DNA from: Tachypleus tridentatus
Lineage: Eukaryota > Arthropoda > Merostomata > Xiphosura > Limulidae
Direction of reading: 5' to 3'
NCBI RefSeq assembly: GCF_004210375.1
Contig: NC_134834.1
Span: 161,467,290 to 161,531,289, forward strand
DNA length: 64,000 nt
In this document: piece after piece, positions 46,701 to 59,000 of the stretch
Layout: each line of letters begins with the position of its first letter
Position numbering within the stretch: the first letter of the stretch is position 1
Position numbers and translations under genes: made by a program
Notes under the pieces: generated by a model
The model's input: only the letters and a program-made list of their open reading frames with translations
Databases searched by the model: none
Told to the model about the DNA's origin: nothing

Positions 46701-49700
46701 ATTCTACAATGGGTAATTTAAAACTTTTTATTAGATAATTCATATATAATTCGATGTTTCTAGATTATAAAGCGATTAGGAAGGAGATTTGAGATAACGG
46801 TGACACAGAGAAACCTCAGTCAGCAACACGATACTCACCCAGCCAATAACCCTAAATACAATAAGCAAAATACCTTGATACTTATTAAGAAAAGAAAGGA
46901 AATACAATACTAATGTCATTTATAAAATACATTGTGGCAACTTCCACGTATTTTACGTCGGAGAAACAGGCCAAAAACACAAAACAACTTTCATGTAACA
47001 CAAAAAATAGAATCTCACGTTTTTAAATTTAACACTGCAACTCAAATATATATACTACAGGTAACATTTAAATGCGAAACAGAGAATCCAACATCACTAG
47101 ACGATAAACCAAATAATTCCTTGTAATACAAGAGCAAACACACGTTAAATCAACATAAAGAAACACTTTTATATCTATATTAATAAACTTCAATAAATCT
47201 TGTTCGATGTATTATAATTTGAAGATGATACTTTTAATTTACAATATTTTATAATTTACAAAATATTCTGAGAGTACTAAGAGTAATGCAGATAGTATTA
47301 ATAGGAAATTACACGAAGGTTGTTAAAAACTATCGTATGAAAATAAGACAGTTCAATTTTCATTACAATTAAATGATATAAAAGATAACGTATCGTTTTA
47401 TGAACGAAATCTATAAAAACACAGTTTAATTAACGTAGATGAGAGTATTTTAAAATTCCTATCTGGTGCAGTAACAACACTTTGATCAGCAGAGACAAAT
47501 CCATAAAGAAATTATTTACTCTTTAGGTGAACAAACGAATAATATGAATTATTTGACTCAACCAACTGAAAACCATGATTGGAAAAGTATTCAGATCATT
47601 GGTAAGTATCACTAATATACCAATACATATCAGAAAAAAAACAAAATGAAATATATAAAACAAGAGCTGAGTTGTTAGTTTTCAATGACAAAATTCAGAA
47701 TAACTGACAGTAGTTCGCTTTCACAGTGGAAAACAGTAGATCGGAGTTAGCTCAGTTAGTACAAGCACTGAATGTGACCGCAAATAGAAAGTTAAGTTCT
47801 TGCTTTCTACTCCAAGTAAGCTATCAAATCTATTAAACAAAAGCGAAAGATCACCTCACACTTGCAGTTTGTGGTCCCTACACATAGTTATCAGATTTTC
47901 ATTTATTACATGTGAACTGACACTAATACAGCTACAATTAGAGATACCTTGAAAATGTTTAGACAAGTTACATAGAAATGTACTTATTGTAGCTGTATTA
48001 ATATCATAATATCAGTCCACGTGTAATACATGAAAATCTGACAACTATATATGGGGACCACAAACTGTAAGTATGAGGTAATCTTTCACTTTCGTCTAAT
48101 ATATTTGATAGCTAACTTGGAGTAGAAAACAAGAACTTTACTTTCTAATTAACTGTATAGAATGAAAAGCTTTTCGAATGATTAAGCACACATAGTTTTT
48201 CTTATAACAAAACCACATCAGGCTATTTACTGTGTCCACCGAGGGCAATCGAACTCCTGATCTTAGCGTTGTAAATCCATAGACTTACCGCTGTTCCATC
48301 GGGAGACTATTTCATTAAAACAATAACTCCATGAACGTAGTTATTTAATGTTAAGTGTTAACTGATTTTATCTGTTGTCAGTCCAAAACTGGTTGCTTAT
48401 CAGTTCGATTATAAGACTATAATCGAAACGTTTTTTAATTAATGATTAAATGGTACAATAGATTATATTACACATTTTAAAGCTGTGAGTTTTTGTTTCT
48501 ATTTTTCTCTGTAAATATGAACTCTACTTAAACTAAAGACATACTTATACGACTTGGATTTAAATCTATTCATAAAGAATATGAAAAAACAACGTATTTG
48601 CGAGTCACTTGAAAATATTGAACTGCAAGAAAAAGAGAATCAATTTAAAATAAAACACCAGTTTTAATAAATGAAGTTCAATTAAAATTCCTTTTAACCA
48701 AAGAAATTATTCAGTCACATTTATTCCAGTTTAAACATTAAATCATCGTGTAATATCATTGCTTCGCCAACTTAAACATTTTCTACCCATTCTGTACATA
48801 TTTTACAACGCATAAGGAAAAAATATTTTTTGATCGCTATAAATGAGACCTACTAACGGGTTCTAGCATTAAAGTAATCATCTAAAACGAGATTTTCGCA
48901 CACCACTGACTTAAAATCAGTAATGAGCATATTGAGAAAAATGAGGCAGAAATATTTGCGAGCAAATGTGGCATTAAACATAATTATTAGGATTCACTAA
49001 CATCTGCACTCTCCATCAAAACTTTTTACTATTAAAGAAACATCCGTTCACGGTAAGAACGAAAATATTTAATTTGTATACGTAAAAATAAATGTAGAGC
49101 TAAGTTGTTTATGTTTGTGTGTTTTTTTCCTTTAGTAGGGCCAGCATGCTCGTCTTTTCAACCGTGGGGGCGTTATAATGTGACGGTCAATCCCACTATT
49201 CGTTGGTAGCCCAAGAATAGGCGGTGGGTGGTGATGACTAGCTGCCTTCCCTCTAGTCTTACACTGCTAAATTAGGGACGGTTAGCACAGATATCCCTCG
49301 AGGAACTTTGTGCGAATTTTAACAAACAAACTTCTTTTAGCAAAGCCACGTCGGGCTATCTGCTGAGCTCACCGAAGGAATTCGAACCTGTGATTTTAGC
49401 GTTGTAAATCCGTAGACTTACCTCTGTACTAGTGGGGGGCAGAGCTTAGCTAGCAAAAAAAGAAAGAGAATCGAACGGCGGTGGTATTAACAGTTTGAAA
49501 CTACTATAGAGAAACTTTAAATAGATTGAAAGTGTAGTGATCAGTAGGATATCTTTACAGTTACAAAATTTTAACCAAATCTTTGAATTCCTAAGGTTGA
49601 TTTGTCAGAGAGTATCTTGTTTACTTTTAGCTTCGTTAACTACCAAGCTCTGTAAGAGAAAAATCAGGAATTCCATAGCTTTAACCAATGAATACAAATA

Positions 49701-50743
49701 AATATCACAAACATATAGTAAGATTGATAAAATATTGGTTATCGAATTTTTAATGACAATTAAACTAATTTCAAATGCTTTACAAACGATAATTAATGAC
49801 AGAATTAATTTTCTTTTTTTCTTCGCATGAACATTCCGCTTGGTTGTTTACAAATAAGTAACACATAATATGAAATTTTTATTGTGAAATAATTAAGTTA
49901 AAAGTGATACTATTGTCATCATAATCTTATGTATACATGGGCAATATAAATAATTTTGTAGTCAATACACGTGTAGAAACGGGCATATTTACATAATGTC
50001 TGAATAAAACAACATATGAATCAAGATTTACATGTATTTATACTAACGTTATACAAAGATGTTTAGAAGTACTTTTTCGAGATTTGCGACTGAAATATAT
50101 AAATCCCTTTCAAGAATCAGCCCCCAAATATATTCCCCCCATCATGTTTTCGTTGCACACGCTCCCAAGTCACAAAAGCAAAGTTTGAAGACAATAGGCC
50201 TTTACCATTTACTTTAGGCATAAGCAATTAGGAAATAACATTTTGTCCATAGTGTAATCTTACATATACACAGGCAATTATTTTTATAATCAATACACAT
50301 GGTGAGTGAAATATCAAACGAAAAGGTTATGGCTGAAAGAAATTTAAAAGCAAGATGGACGATTCAGATTTAGATGTTATTTCTGTTAAATTACTATCGT
50401 TTAATAAATAAAAATATGGTCTACAAAAAAAACTTTGAATTTACCTCTGACATCATGTTTGTAATCACCTTCACGATTTTGCATGTGTAAATTCCGCGTC
50501 TTCAAATTCCACGTCGGTTAGCACTAATTTGCCACCGTATTTTATTTGTGTTCTCTCATTATTAATAACTAGTTCATTGCGATTTGAGTACCAAATAACT
50601 ATTTCTTTTCTCCCTCTTTTATAAGCTTGGTTTGAACATATTAATGTAAGAGTAGAACCACGTTCAGTTTCGTAGACGAATTTAAAACCTGAAACAAGCA
50701 GGAAACTACCGAAAATATAAAATAATTGAGTGTAATTAGCCAT
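40783..50743 (-). CDS. Ig plus GCC2/GCC3 type I membrane receptor-like protein, right copy
   Basis: Minus-strand exons: 1 (50,445-50,743) signal peptide and Ig domain; 2 (44,793-44,855); 3 (44,447-44,608) GCC2/GCC3 Cys-rich domain; 4 (42,894-42,948); 5 (42,769 to 42,459 or 42,493); 6 (from about 40,992 to the stop at 40,783). Exon 4 joins 3 in phase 1 and 5 in phase 2, and the join of 4 and 5 makes one hydrophobic helix, TALILMCLTALCVLCFFY, followed by a stop-transfer KSKPREER. This cross-exon match strongly supports the model. The tail is Lys-rich with acidic patches and ends GKVRKQT. The Ig exon lacks two single bases relative to the left copy (GGG to GG, AAAAA to AAAA) after the Ig Trp, which breaks the frame before the second Ig Cys. 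The 3' arm breakpoint lies 8 bases past the stop. Family not recognised. Confidence 0.75.
41278..41545. repeat. 66-bp tandem repeat, about 4 units (right)
   Basis: Inverted counterpart of 13,139-13,400. The unit is a multiple of three and happens to stay open in one frame. Confidence 0.85.
42513..43796. other. Right-arm-only block holding transmembrane and tail exons
   Basis: This block has no counterpart in the left arm. It contains receptor exon 4 (42,894-42,948) and most of exon 5, plus about 800 bp of AT-rich intron without a recognised element. Lack of any transposon ends at its borders and the presence of proper exons argue that it is ancestral. Confidence 0.85.
44148..44285 (-). mobile_element. 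tRNA-derived SINE, family 1, 3' half (right arm)
   Basis: Inverted counterpart of 11,700-11,838, with similar divergence from the family. Confidence 0.6.
45745..47245 (+). mobile_element. Degenerate repeat with a Penelope-like GIY-YIG trace, right copy
   Basis: Inverted counterpart of 8,775-10,240. The plus strand at 46,930-46,992 reads HCGNFHVFYVGETGQKHKT, close to the GIY-YIG core of Penelope-like elements. A frame segment at 45,861-46,073 (CYKPFPKATNFRLHHTIYEM) is conserved with the older copy at 28,905-30,385. Confidence 0.5.
47744..47815 (+). mobile_element. tRNA-like head of a third SINE type (tentative)
   Basis: GGAGTTAGCTCAGTTAGTAC followed by AAGCACTGAATGTGACC resembles a tRNA A-box arm, and CTACTCC could pair with the first bases. 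The B box is poor, so this is not a functional tRNA gene. Confidence 0.35.
47787..48150. repeat. Foldback element with about 160-bp inverted arms
   Basis: Arms carry GTTCTTGCTTTCTACTCCAA, GCAGTTTGTGGTCCCTACAC and CAGATTTTCATTTATTACAT on the left and diverged complements on the right, around a 45-base centre near 47,965. No transposase. Arms differ at perhaps 15% of positions. Confidence 0.8.
48180..48312 (-). mobile_element. tRNA-derived SINE, family 2, fuller copy (right arm)
   Basis: GATTAAGCACACATAGTTTT, GTCCACCGAGGGCAATCGAA, CTCCTGATCTTAGCGTTGTA and GACTTACCGCTGTTCCATCG. The left arm keeps only the head portion. Confidence 0.8.
49137..49335 (+). mobile_element. tRNA-derived SINE, family 1, partial (right arm)
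   Basis: Inverted counterpart of 7,246-7,433, in receptor intron 1. Confidence 0.8.
49336..49443 (-). mobile_element. tRNA-derived SINE, family 2 (right arm)
   Basis: Inverted counterpart of 7,133-7,245. Confidence 0.8.
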
Positions 50744-51357
50744 TGAAATCTCTCTGCACTGTACGCTTTGTAAGTCACTTTCTGTATTGTTTCTAAGTGA
50801 AATATCAGTGTTACTATGCTTACAAAGTATTCTTGTTTGAATGACGTCATGAACTCAAGTAATATCGTTTGGTGGAAAAATTTACTAACAATTATGATTG
50901 CTGATTGCAAAGTTTACTGTTTTCTGTTATTGCTTGAACTGAGATATTATAATCATGTTTATGTTATGCAGTACCAACTCAAGTAATTTAGTTTTAACAA
51001 ACAATAACAACACTTTCCTGAGATTTCAACTTGAAATTTAGTTAAAGCAAATAAAATTTATACGAAGTTTTGCTTTGCAATTTCTTTTGACAATAGAAGT
51101 CTTGTCGGTATTTATGATTTCAACCACAATAAGACTGCTAACAGATGTCTCATGATTCATATAAATTATAATTGAGTAGTTATAAATGTATAAACATTGT
51201 AACCATATTTAAATTTAAAAAAAAATCAGTTAAAGAATATTCACATATATAACTTATGTGACAAATACTGCATTCCATGGTGCCATATAGGGATTAATAA
51301 CTACAATTAGCTATATCAGATATTCTGTTATTAAAACTAATAAGATTTCAATAGTTT
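50744..51357. other. Upstream region of the right Ig receptor copy
   Basis: Inverted counterpart of the left upstream region, with scattered single-base changes. No firm promoter element seen. Confidence 0.4.
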
Positions 51358-51506
51358 GTTTTTGTTTTTGAATTTCGCACAAAGCTAGTGCGATATTTGT
51401 GCTAGTCGTCTCTAATTTAGCAGTGTAAGATTAGAGGGAAGGCAGCTTGTCGTCACCACCCACCGCCAACCCTTGGGCTACTCTTTTACCAACAAATAGT
51501 GGATTT
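51358..51506 (-). mobile_element. tRNA-derived SINE, family 1, truncated by a deletion (right arm)
   Basis: Only the 3' half of the left arm's 4,921-5,203 SINE remains. At AACAAATAGTGGATT it runs directly into the Tigger flank (TTATATGCTGTAC). The bases ATT are shared by both sides of the join. Confidence 0.85.
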
Positions 51507-52768
51507 ATATGCTGTACAGTATAAATCTGAGCATCACTTGCTGTCAGCGACAGTTCAGTTTTTTCATGTTAAGGGGGGGGGGGTATATACTTTTTACAGA
51601 GATCCTTTTATTATGCGTGAGAAAAAGAATGTGTGATGATACCGAGCCAAAGAAAACACTCTGGTACGCATAATATTCGTATTGCAAGCGAAAGTTCAAG
51701 TGTAGACAAAGATGCTGCTGAAAAATTTCCTAATGAATTTATAGAAATTATTAAAAAGTACGGTACAAAGATAACCAAATATTAATGTTGATGAAACGGG
51801 TTTATTTTGGGAAAAATATGCCTTCTAGAACTTTCCTATCAGAAAATGAAAAAAACTCAGCCACGTTACAAGCGCTAAAAGATCGTTTGACACTTGTTAG
51901 GAAGAGATGGATCTGGCGACTTTAAATTAAAATCTATGCTTGTGTATCGTGCAGAGACCTCCCGAACATTTATCAGCTGTGCAAAGAAGACTCTCCCAGT
52001 TGGTTGGCGAACAAATAAAAAAAAATGGGTCACGAAACCTTTGTTTCAAGACTGGTTAAAAAGTTATTTTTGTCCTGCAGTTGAACATTACTGCAAAAGA
52101 AAACAACCTGGACTTTAAAGCCATCCAACGGGACTTTGTGACTTTAATGAAAATGTCAAAATTCATCTTCTTCCACCCAATACATCTCTACTGCAATTAA
52201 TGAATCACATTGTCATTGTGACGTTTAAAGCTTATTATTTGAAGCGAACTTTTTCTCAAGCAATAAAGACTACAACTACAGAAGCTGCACTATCTTCGAC
52301 TAAATTCCGGAAAAATTACATCATCAGAAGTGCAATCGAGAGTAACATGAGAGCAATATGGAAGTACGTTCTGCCTAATTGTGCAAGCGATTCCTGCGGC
52401 TTTAAGTTCAAAATTAGGGATGTTTCTGAAGACGTCGTCAAAATTGGACACAGTCTTGGATTTGAGTCTTTGGAAGTGGCTAATATTCGAGAGTGTACTT
52501 ACACACATTCTCAAGCTCTCGATAATGATACGGTCCTTAATTTATACCAAGATCGGGCACATCAGGAAGAAAAAAAGTCCAGAGTGTAACGAAGGTGCCA
52601 GTGAAGAGCGGGAAAAATAATTTCCCTTACATAAACTTCACAAAATGTTTATAGCAATGGAAACTGCTTCAGACTTAATTATGAATCATGATCCAGACAT
52701 AGAGCACTGCATTAATGCCAGACGAGCGTTAAGTGCTTTTTATGTAAAGATAGTTGACATGGTTTTAT
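51507..52768 (+). mobile_element. Tigger (pogo) transposase remnant, right copy
   Basis: Plus-strand counterpart of 2,839-4,160. It shows the DETGLFW-type block near 51,790, KDRLTL, SGDFKLKSMLVYRAETSRTF, WRTNKKKWVTKPLFQDW, then HLLPPNTSLLQLM (about 52,158-52,200, lost in the left copy), TFKAYYLKRTFSQAI and the C-terminal NHDPDIEHCINARRALSAFY ending near 52,768. The frame is interrupted and the N-terminal DNA-binding part is not seen. A G run near 51,573 is 11 long here against 7 in the left copy. Confidence 0.88.
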
Positions 52769-53008
52769 AAAGTTAAAAGCAAATCATTGTTGCAATCTGT
52801 GATCGTACATGTTGATATTGATTCAATAGCTGGATAATATTTGTCATCTACAGTGCTACTTTTGTGTCTTTAAAACATCTAATAATTCTCAAATAACTAT
52901 GTAATTTGGTTGAATAATATATGATTATATTTAGCAAGTGTAGTGTGTTTTCAAGTTTCTGTAAATGTCACATTTGGTTATCTAGATTAGCTGTTCAATA
53001 TTAAGAAA

Positions 53009-56000
53009 ATGAGTGGGGAAGAGCCTGATGTGGAAACAGGCCAAAGAATTTTAGCAGGTAAGTACCGAATAAGAATATAAATACTTCAGGACAAATATTG
53101 AAAAAGAAACATGTTTCTCATGTTGTAATGGTATAAGTTTTTCTTGTCGTTTTATGTATGTATTTAATAATTTTGATTTAATATCATCATTTAAACTGTT
53201 TCTAAAGAAAAATGTGCTTTTGTCTGTTCCACAAAATGTTTTGTATGTGTATAAAATATGCTTAATGTTCTTAATTTATTCTTTGAATTATTTAGCAGAG
53301 GCATTTAAAATAATAAATGTGAAACAAGATCTCTCATTTCATTTATCACTTGTTGAAATATTATACCAGTTTTAGGGAATTTCACCCCTCAATTTGCCCC
53401 TGTCGAGGCTAAATCATGAGTGGTGAAATTCTCTGAAACTGGTATAACTCAAGTGACGAATGGTAAATCAAATCTTTGAAGAGACACTGTAGTTAAATGA
53501 CATTTATAATTGTTTTGAGACTGAATGTTTTTTAAAATATCTAAAAAGATTTACAGCTAACAGGAGATTGTATTCAACAAACAGTTAATTTAGAGCCAAT
53601 TTTATGATTGATTGGTCACTAATTATATCACCTGGCAGATATAAAAGACTGGTTAGTGTAGGTAGTGTTTGTTTATTTATTTTAAGGATTAACATTTGAA
53701 AAGTAAGAAAAATTTGGACATAAGAAAACCAGATTTTCTGTACAATTTACTTTTTAATTTCAACAGTGAACAACATTAAAAATTACCATTTCTGTGTATT
53801 CCTTCATTGTTTTAATTATTATTATTTCTGTCAGATTCAGAGTCTGATTCGAGCACTAATGAAAGTGCTAAAGATATCAGATCAATATCAAGTGAAATTG
53901 ATATTCAGATTGAGGAATCCACAGAGGTATTATTACATTGTTCAATAGTTAAAAAGAGTTTATGATTCTGTTTATTATTTATTACATGATGCATGTTTAT
54001 TAGCACTTCTCCTGTTTTATCATTACAAAATAGTTACGTTGCTAACTTTTTTTACTTAAAAACATCAACAGATATTCAAATTTCTTGTATTTTAAAGTTC
54101 TAATGGTGTATGTAAAAAAATCAAATCTTACAAACAGTTTTTAATGTACAACTGTCATGTGAATTAAGTTGTTCAATAATTGAGGTATTGAATGGTGGAA
54201 TAAATGTGTCTTATATACACCTTAAGTTGGCTTGATTCTTTCCAGCATTTTATATACATATATAGAACACTTGTGTAATTTTGATATGATTATATTTTGT
54301 ATATTTATTAATAATACAAATATTTACTGTGCCCCTTTGTATATATAACATGTCTTGTTTTTTATCAAGGGAATTAATATGACAGGTTTAATGTACATGA
54401 TATAATTTTTTTATACCAATCACTGAAATTAAATGCTTTTTTTTCAAAATCATTAACTATTCTGTAATATTTAAAGAAAATTTTCTTTCAGAATTATTTT
54501 CTTGAGGGGAAGAATTGTATTTGGTGAATTCTGTGGAGCAGAACATTCATGTGCTGAAGACACACTATGTCTATAAACATTGTCTAGTTTTATATCTAAA
54601 GATCTATATCTTATGTTTAAAATGGCCCTGTTTTAAGGGCCCCTTACTTTTTATTACAAAAGTTATCATTTAGAAATAAAACCCTTAAATTTGGAAATAA
54701 TTTTTTCTTGGGTGAGGTTACTTTAGGGAAGTTTCCCATGTTCTGTGGTAAGAATACTTATTCATTTATGCAACTTGTGAGCTTTACATGTACAGAAATT
54801 ACAAGCTGCCACTAGGATATTTCAGTAAATGTGTTCATATACTCTTTAGAAGCCTATTAATATTTTTTTTATAAATACAGATTCACTTTTGATAGATGAA
54901 AAAAAGATCAAGTCTATATGTATATATTGAACTATTTTTGTTATGAACAAGAAACAGAACATTTAGACAAACCAATAATACAATTCCAAATTTTTGTAAT
55001 TCTAACTAGGTTTTATTTCATCTAAACAAAACATTTAGACAAACCAATAATGATTTTTGTTTAGATGAAATAAAACCTAGTTAGAATTACAAAATTTTGG
55101 AATTGTATTAACTAGAACCTTCTTTGTTTGACGATGGATACCGTCGAACTGACTTTGTGTTAGTTTACAAGCCATCATCAGAGAAAGACAGCGGTCCTCA
55201 TGAAAACATTAGACAACTTTTGAGGCAAATCTGGAAGATGAAGGGTTGGAACTGGAACATGTTCATCAAGTAAATGTTTTTTTATTATATATCTGTTATT
55301 TCATGATGAATTGTTAATAGATGGTTTAGGTGTTTGTTTTACATAAGAAAATAATGTATGAAACATAAAATTGTAAGAAATTAAAATTTAACTAAACTAA
55401 CATTTTGTGTTTGGTTACAAGATTTCATGTAGTTAAAGTGATAAATGCAAGTCTTCAAAGTTTTGCTTATTTGCAAAGCTGTTGTTTTGCTGTATCTTTC
55501 ATTATTGTGTTTTAATGTGTCTTTCTTCAGACTTGTTTTTATTTATATTACAAAAATATTCCTGTTCTGTAGCTGTTAACTCTGAATAGTTTATTATATA
55601 TTTAACAAACAACTTGTACTAAGGAAAAAAAAAAGGTATTTATTTCAAGCATTAAGTCATATGAAATGTTTAAAGCTAGTGGTATAATTATTAGTATAAC
55701 ATTTATTTTTATTAATTACTTGAGGTAAAAGATAGCTTTGTGCATAGATCAACAAATTATGTAACTAACTTGATACACTGGTCTATCTAATGGAATACTG
55801 TATCACAGAAATAATTACAATAATTATATGAAGAGTTGGGTAACCTGTTTTTATTAATAATTTTACTTATAATCCTAGTAATATTTTATGAGGTTTATAA
55901 GGCTTAGAAGTTGTATATACTCTGTTTGATGTGGAAATGAATTTTTACCCCAAAATGGGTTTTAACTTAATAATATTTGACAAAAGTATATTAAGGAAAT

Positions 56001-59000
56001 TGCATATCGCTCATTCTTGCTTTTGTTCCCCTGGTGAGATAGTGATAGGTTTAGTGATAACACTAAGATCCAGGGTTGGATTCCCTATGGTGGATACAGC
56101 AGATAGCTCAATGTGGCTTTGCTCTAAAACAAACAAACATTGTACTCATAACAAAAATATGATGTAGAAACCACACTAGAAACATCTTTTACTGTGTGAA
56201 CCATGATATTCCTATTTTATTTAATCAATTGCTTTATGTATTAAAATATAGAACCAGAACTGACTTTGAATAATAAAGTAATTACATGATGTGATTAGTG
56301 CATTTAACTTTTCTCCCCACGGTGTGGATTTCTGTACATGGTGAGGGGACCTCCCAGTGAAGGTTCTGTTTTTTCTGGTTACCTTCTCTGGGATCTAAAC
56401 ATCCACACACGTGGTGACCCATGAAGGAGAGGAGAGGATCCTGGTGTTTGAGGGGTCCAACCCTAACACATCACTTTGGCCTTGAATTCCTGTAGATGGG
56501 CAGCCTTTGGGTGGCCCCCTTGGGTCAATCGGCTGGTCCACTTGGGTTAGAGTCAACCAAATACCAGTGTTGGAAGTTCTCAATGGGTGTTTTGGACATT
56601 GTGTCTGATGCTGGTGTTTGGGTATAGTGCTCACGAAACCATGGCATTGCTGCAGTGTCCTTGCTTGACATTGTAGTGCGTTCCCTCAGAGGGCTCCATG
56701 GTAGGTGGGGTCAGTGGGAACCGAAATTTTCTTGTTTTCCTATGGATCCTCTTACTGAAAATTTAAGTAAAATAGTAAAAAAACAGTCAATAGGTAAATG
56801 ACCACGTCTTGAAGACTCTGAGCAGCAATCTTCAACATGTGTAACACCTGTACCTCATTTTCTTATATTACATTCTCTTTCAGAAACACTTTAGGCAAAT
56901 GTCCCCTTTTTTTTATTCAGGATGGATTAGAGGGACTCGCTGGCTCTCCAAAGTCAGTAAAGAAGCTTCGATCTGGAGACATATTGGTTGAAACATCCAC
57001 ATCCCAACACAGTGAACTCCTCTTGAATTCAAAGGCAATTGGGGATGTACCCATTGAGGTTACCCCTCATGCTACCTTGAATTCATTACGAGAGTTATTG
57101 TTGAGAAGGATTTGAAGAACGCCTTGAGTCAGAGATTCTCGCTGGTTTATCCACTTGCAAAGATGGAGTTACACTGCTGACAAATATCCTCGTTTTGACA
57201 CTTACATCACTATGTGCACCTGTCACCATCAAGGCAGGTTATCTAAATTACAAAGTACGGCTGTACATTCCAAACCCTTTCTGATGTTTTCAATGTCAGA
57301 GGTTCGGCCACTCAAAGACGTCATGTCGTGGTTCCCTCACATGTGCATGTTGTGGTGGCAAGGACCACGAAGCCTATGAGTGTGACTCAGACCCACATTG
57401 TGTCAACTGCAATGGTTCTCACCCTTCCTACTTTTGTTCTTGCCCAAAATGGTTGGAGGAAAAAGAGATGCAGCGTTTGAAAACGACTCATAACATTAGT
57501 TATCCTGAGGCTTGGAAATTGCTGTCCGCCACTTCATCTTTGAGATATGCTGCTGCACTTCATTCCACAACTACAGTGGGAGTGCAGACAGATCTCGCTG
57601 TGCCTCCAAGAGAATTGTTTTCAAAACAAATGAAAAGCATCAGACCTTGATGCTCTCGTTGAACAGTTGCCGTCTCCCTTTCTAATCCTGGGGTACTTTA
57701 ATGGACATCTCCCTCTCTGGGGAAGTGCTGTTATTGATTGGAGGGGTCGCTCTGTAGAGTGTATGCTGTCTGATCACAATCTTTCTCTTTTCACTACTGG
57801 TTCTTCCACTTATTTCCATGCACCTAGTCAGTTCTTTACTGTGATGATCTCTGAATTTGCTCCCCTTTACTATTCTCCCAAATCCACTAGACAGTGATCA
57901 TTTTCCTATACTTTTGAGAGAAACTGGCCGTGGTCGATGTCACCTGACCCGCGTGCCCCAGTGGAAGCTAGATCAGACAGACTGGTCCACTTTCACTGCT
58001 CTCGCAGAACTTGATCCTGCCATCATAAGTCAGCCAATAATAGACGACTGTGTGGCAGTGGTAACTGACTGTATTATACAAGCAGGTGCTCAGTGTATTC
58101 CAAAAACATTAACACATTTTCCACGATATTCTCATCCGTGGTGGAATCCTGTCTGTCACATGGCACGAAAGGCTCAAACACGGACCCGGGATACTTTCCT
58201 TAGATATCCCACATTTTTAAACCGAATCGCTTTTCAACAGGCCCGTGCACATGCTAGGTGGATAAGACGTCAAGGACAGAAGGAATCTTGGATTAAGTTC
58301 ACAAATAGCATATCTTCTACCACCAGTTCCAAGGTCATATGGAATCGGATTTGAAAGGTCATTGGGCACTACAATTCTGTCCTCTTCTCAATCTTACTCT
58401 CTGATGGCCAAGAGGTAGCTGATGTCCTGAGCATCGCCAATACTCTAGGTGAAAGCTTTTGCCGAGTATCTAGCACTTCTGCTTGTTCCTCCAACTTCAT
58501 GGCCATCAAGACTCTTTCCTTCCGAACTGACTGTCTCTTCGACTATAATCGTCCCTTTACACTGGTGGAACTGAAAATACCCCTTTATCAGTCTGCCAGT
58601 ACACCTGTTGAACCTGATAATGTACACTATGACATTCTGCGCTATCTCTCTCCTGCTTCTCTTGATAGAGTGGTGTTATGTTTGTGTAACACTCAAATCA
58701 CTGTAAGAAACATTTTACTTTCTTGCCATCGTTACGATTCTCAATGACGGCACTATTTTAAACATGTTTTTTCCCAGGGATAATCTGTAACATTGGACAG
58801 TGTTATTGGTGATGGTAACACTGTCCACCTTGATAAAGTTTTAGTTTTTTAATGGCCATTAATCTTTTATAATCTCATTTAAGTGTTGGATATTTATTCA
58901 TTACACCTTTTTAATTGTGGCTCCCTTTTAAGAGTCTCAATCTCTCTAGTTCAATTTTAAATTGGAAAATGGCCATAACATTAAATAACTCGACACCAGC

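Larger units (their letters stand above)
47679..48241. other. Right-arm-only block with tRNA-like and foldback sequences
   Basis: The left arm joins the two flanks directly at 8,326. The block contains a tRNA-like segment, a foldback element and the remaining part of a family 2 SINE whose head is present in both arms, so the left arm probably lost it. Confidence 0.8.
40775..55551. repeat. Right arm of the large inverted duplication
   Basis: Reverse complement of 1-13,905. It starts at AAGAAAAATCAGGTTTGTTT, the complement of the left arm's inner end, and the match runs to ATTTATATTAC at 55,551, where the left partner reaches the window start. It contains about 1.28 kb (42,513-43,796) and about 563 bp (47,679-48,241) that the left arm lacks, and lacks about 986 bp (at 51,505) that the left has. 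These account for the arm length difference. Confidence 0.95.

Noticed and set aside
53926-55116. Missing small anoctamin exon, suggested by a phase mismatch between exons 2 and 3 in the right copy
   Set aside because: The left copy has an extra G after the acceptor that makes exon 3 phase 0 and fits exon 2 directly; the mismatch is a one-base difference in the right copy.
1-55551. Read-level hairpin artefact (missing adapter) as the cause of the inverted repeat
   Set aside because: The arms differ by many substitutions and three large indels and are separated by 27 kb of unrelated sequence, which such an artefact would not produce. Haplotype misassembly remains possible and is kept open.
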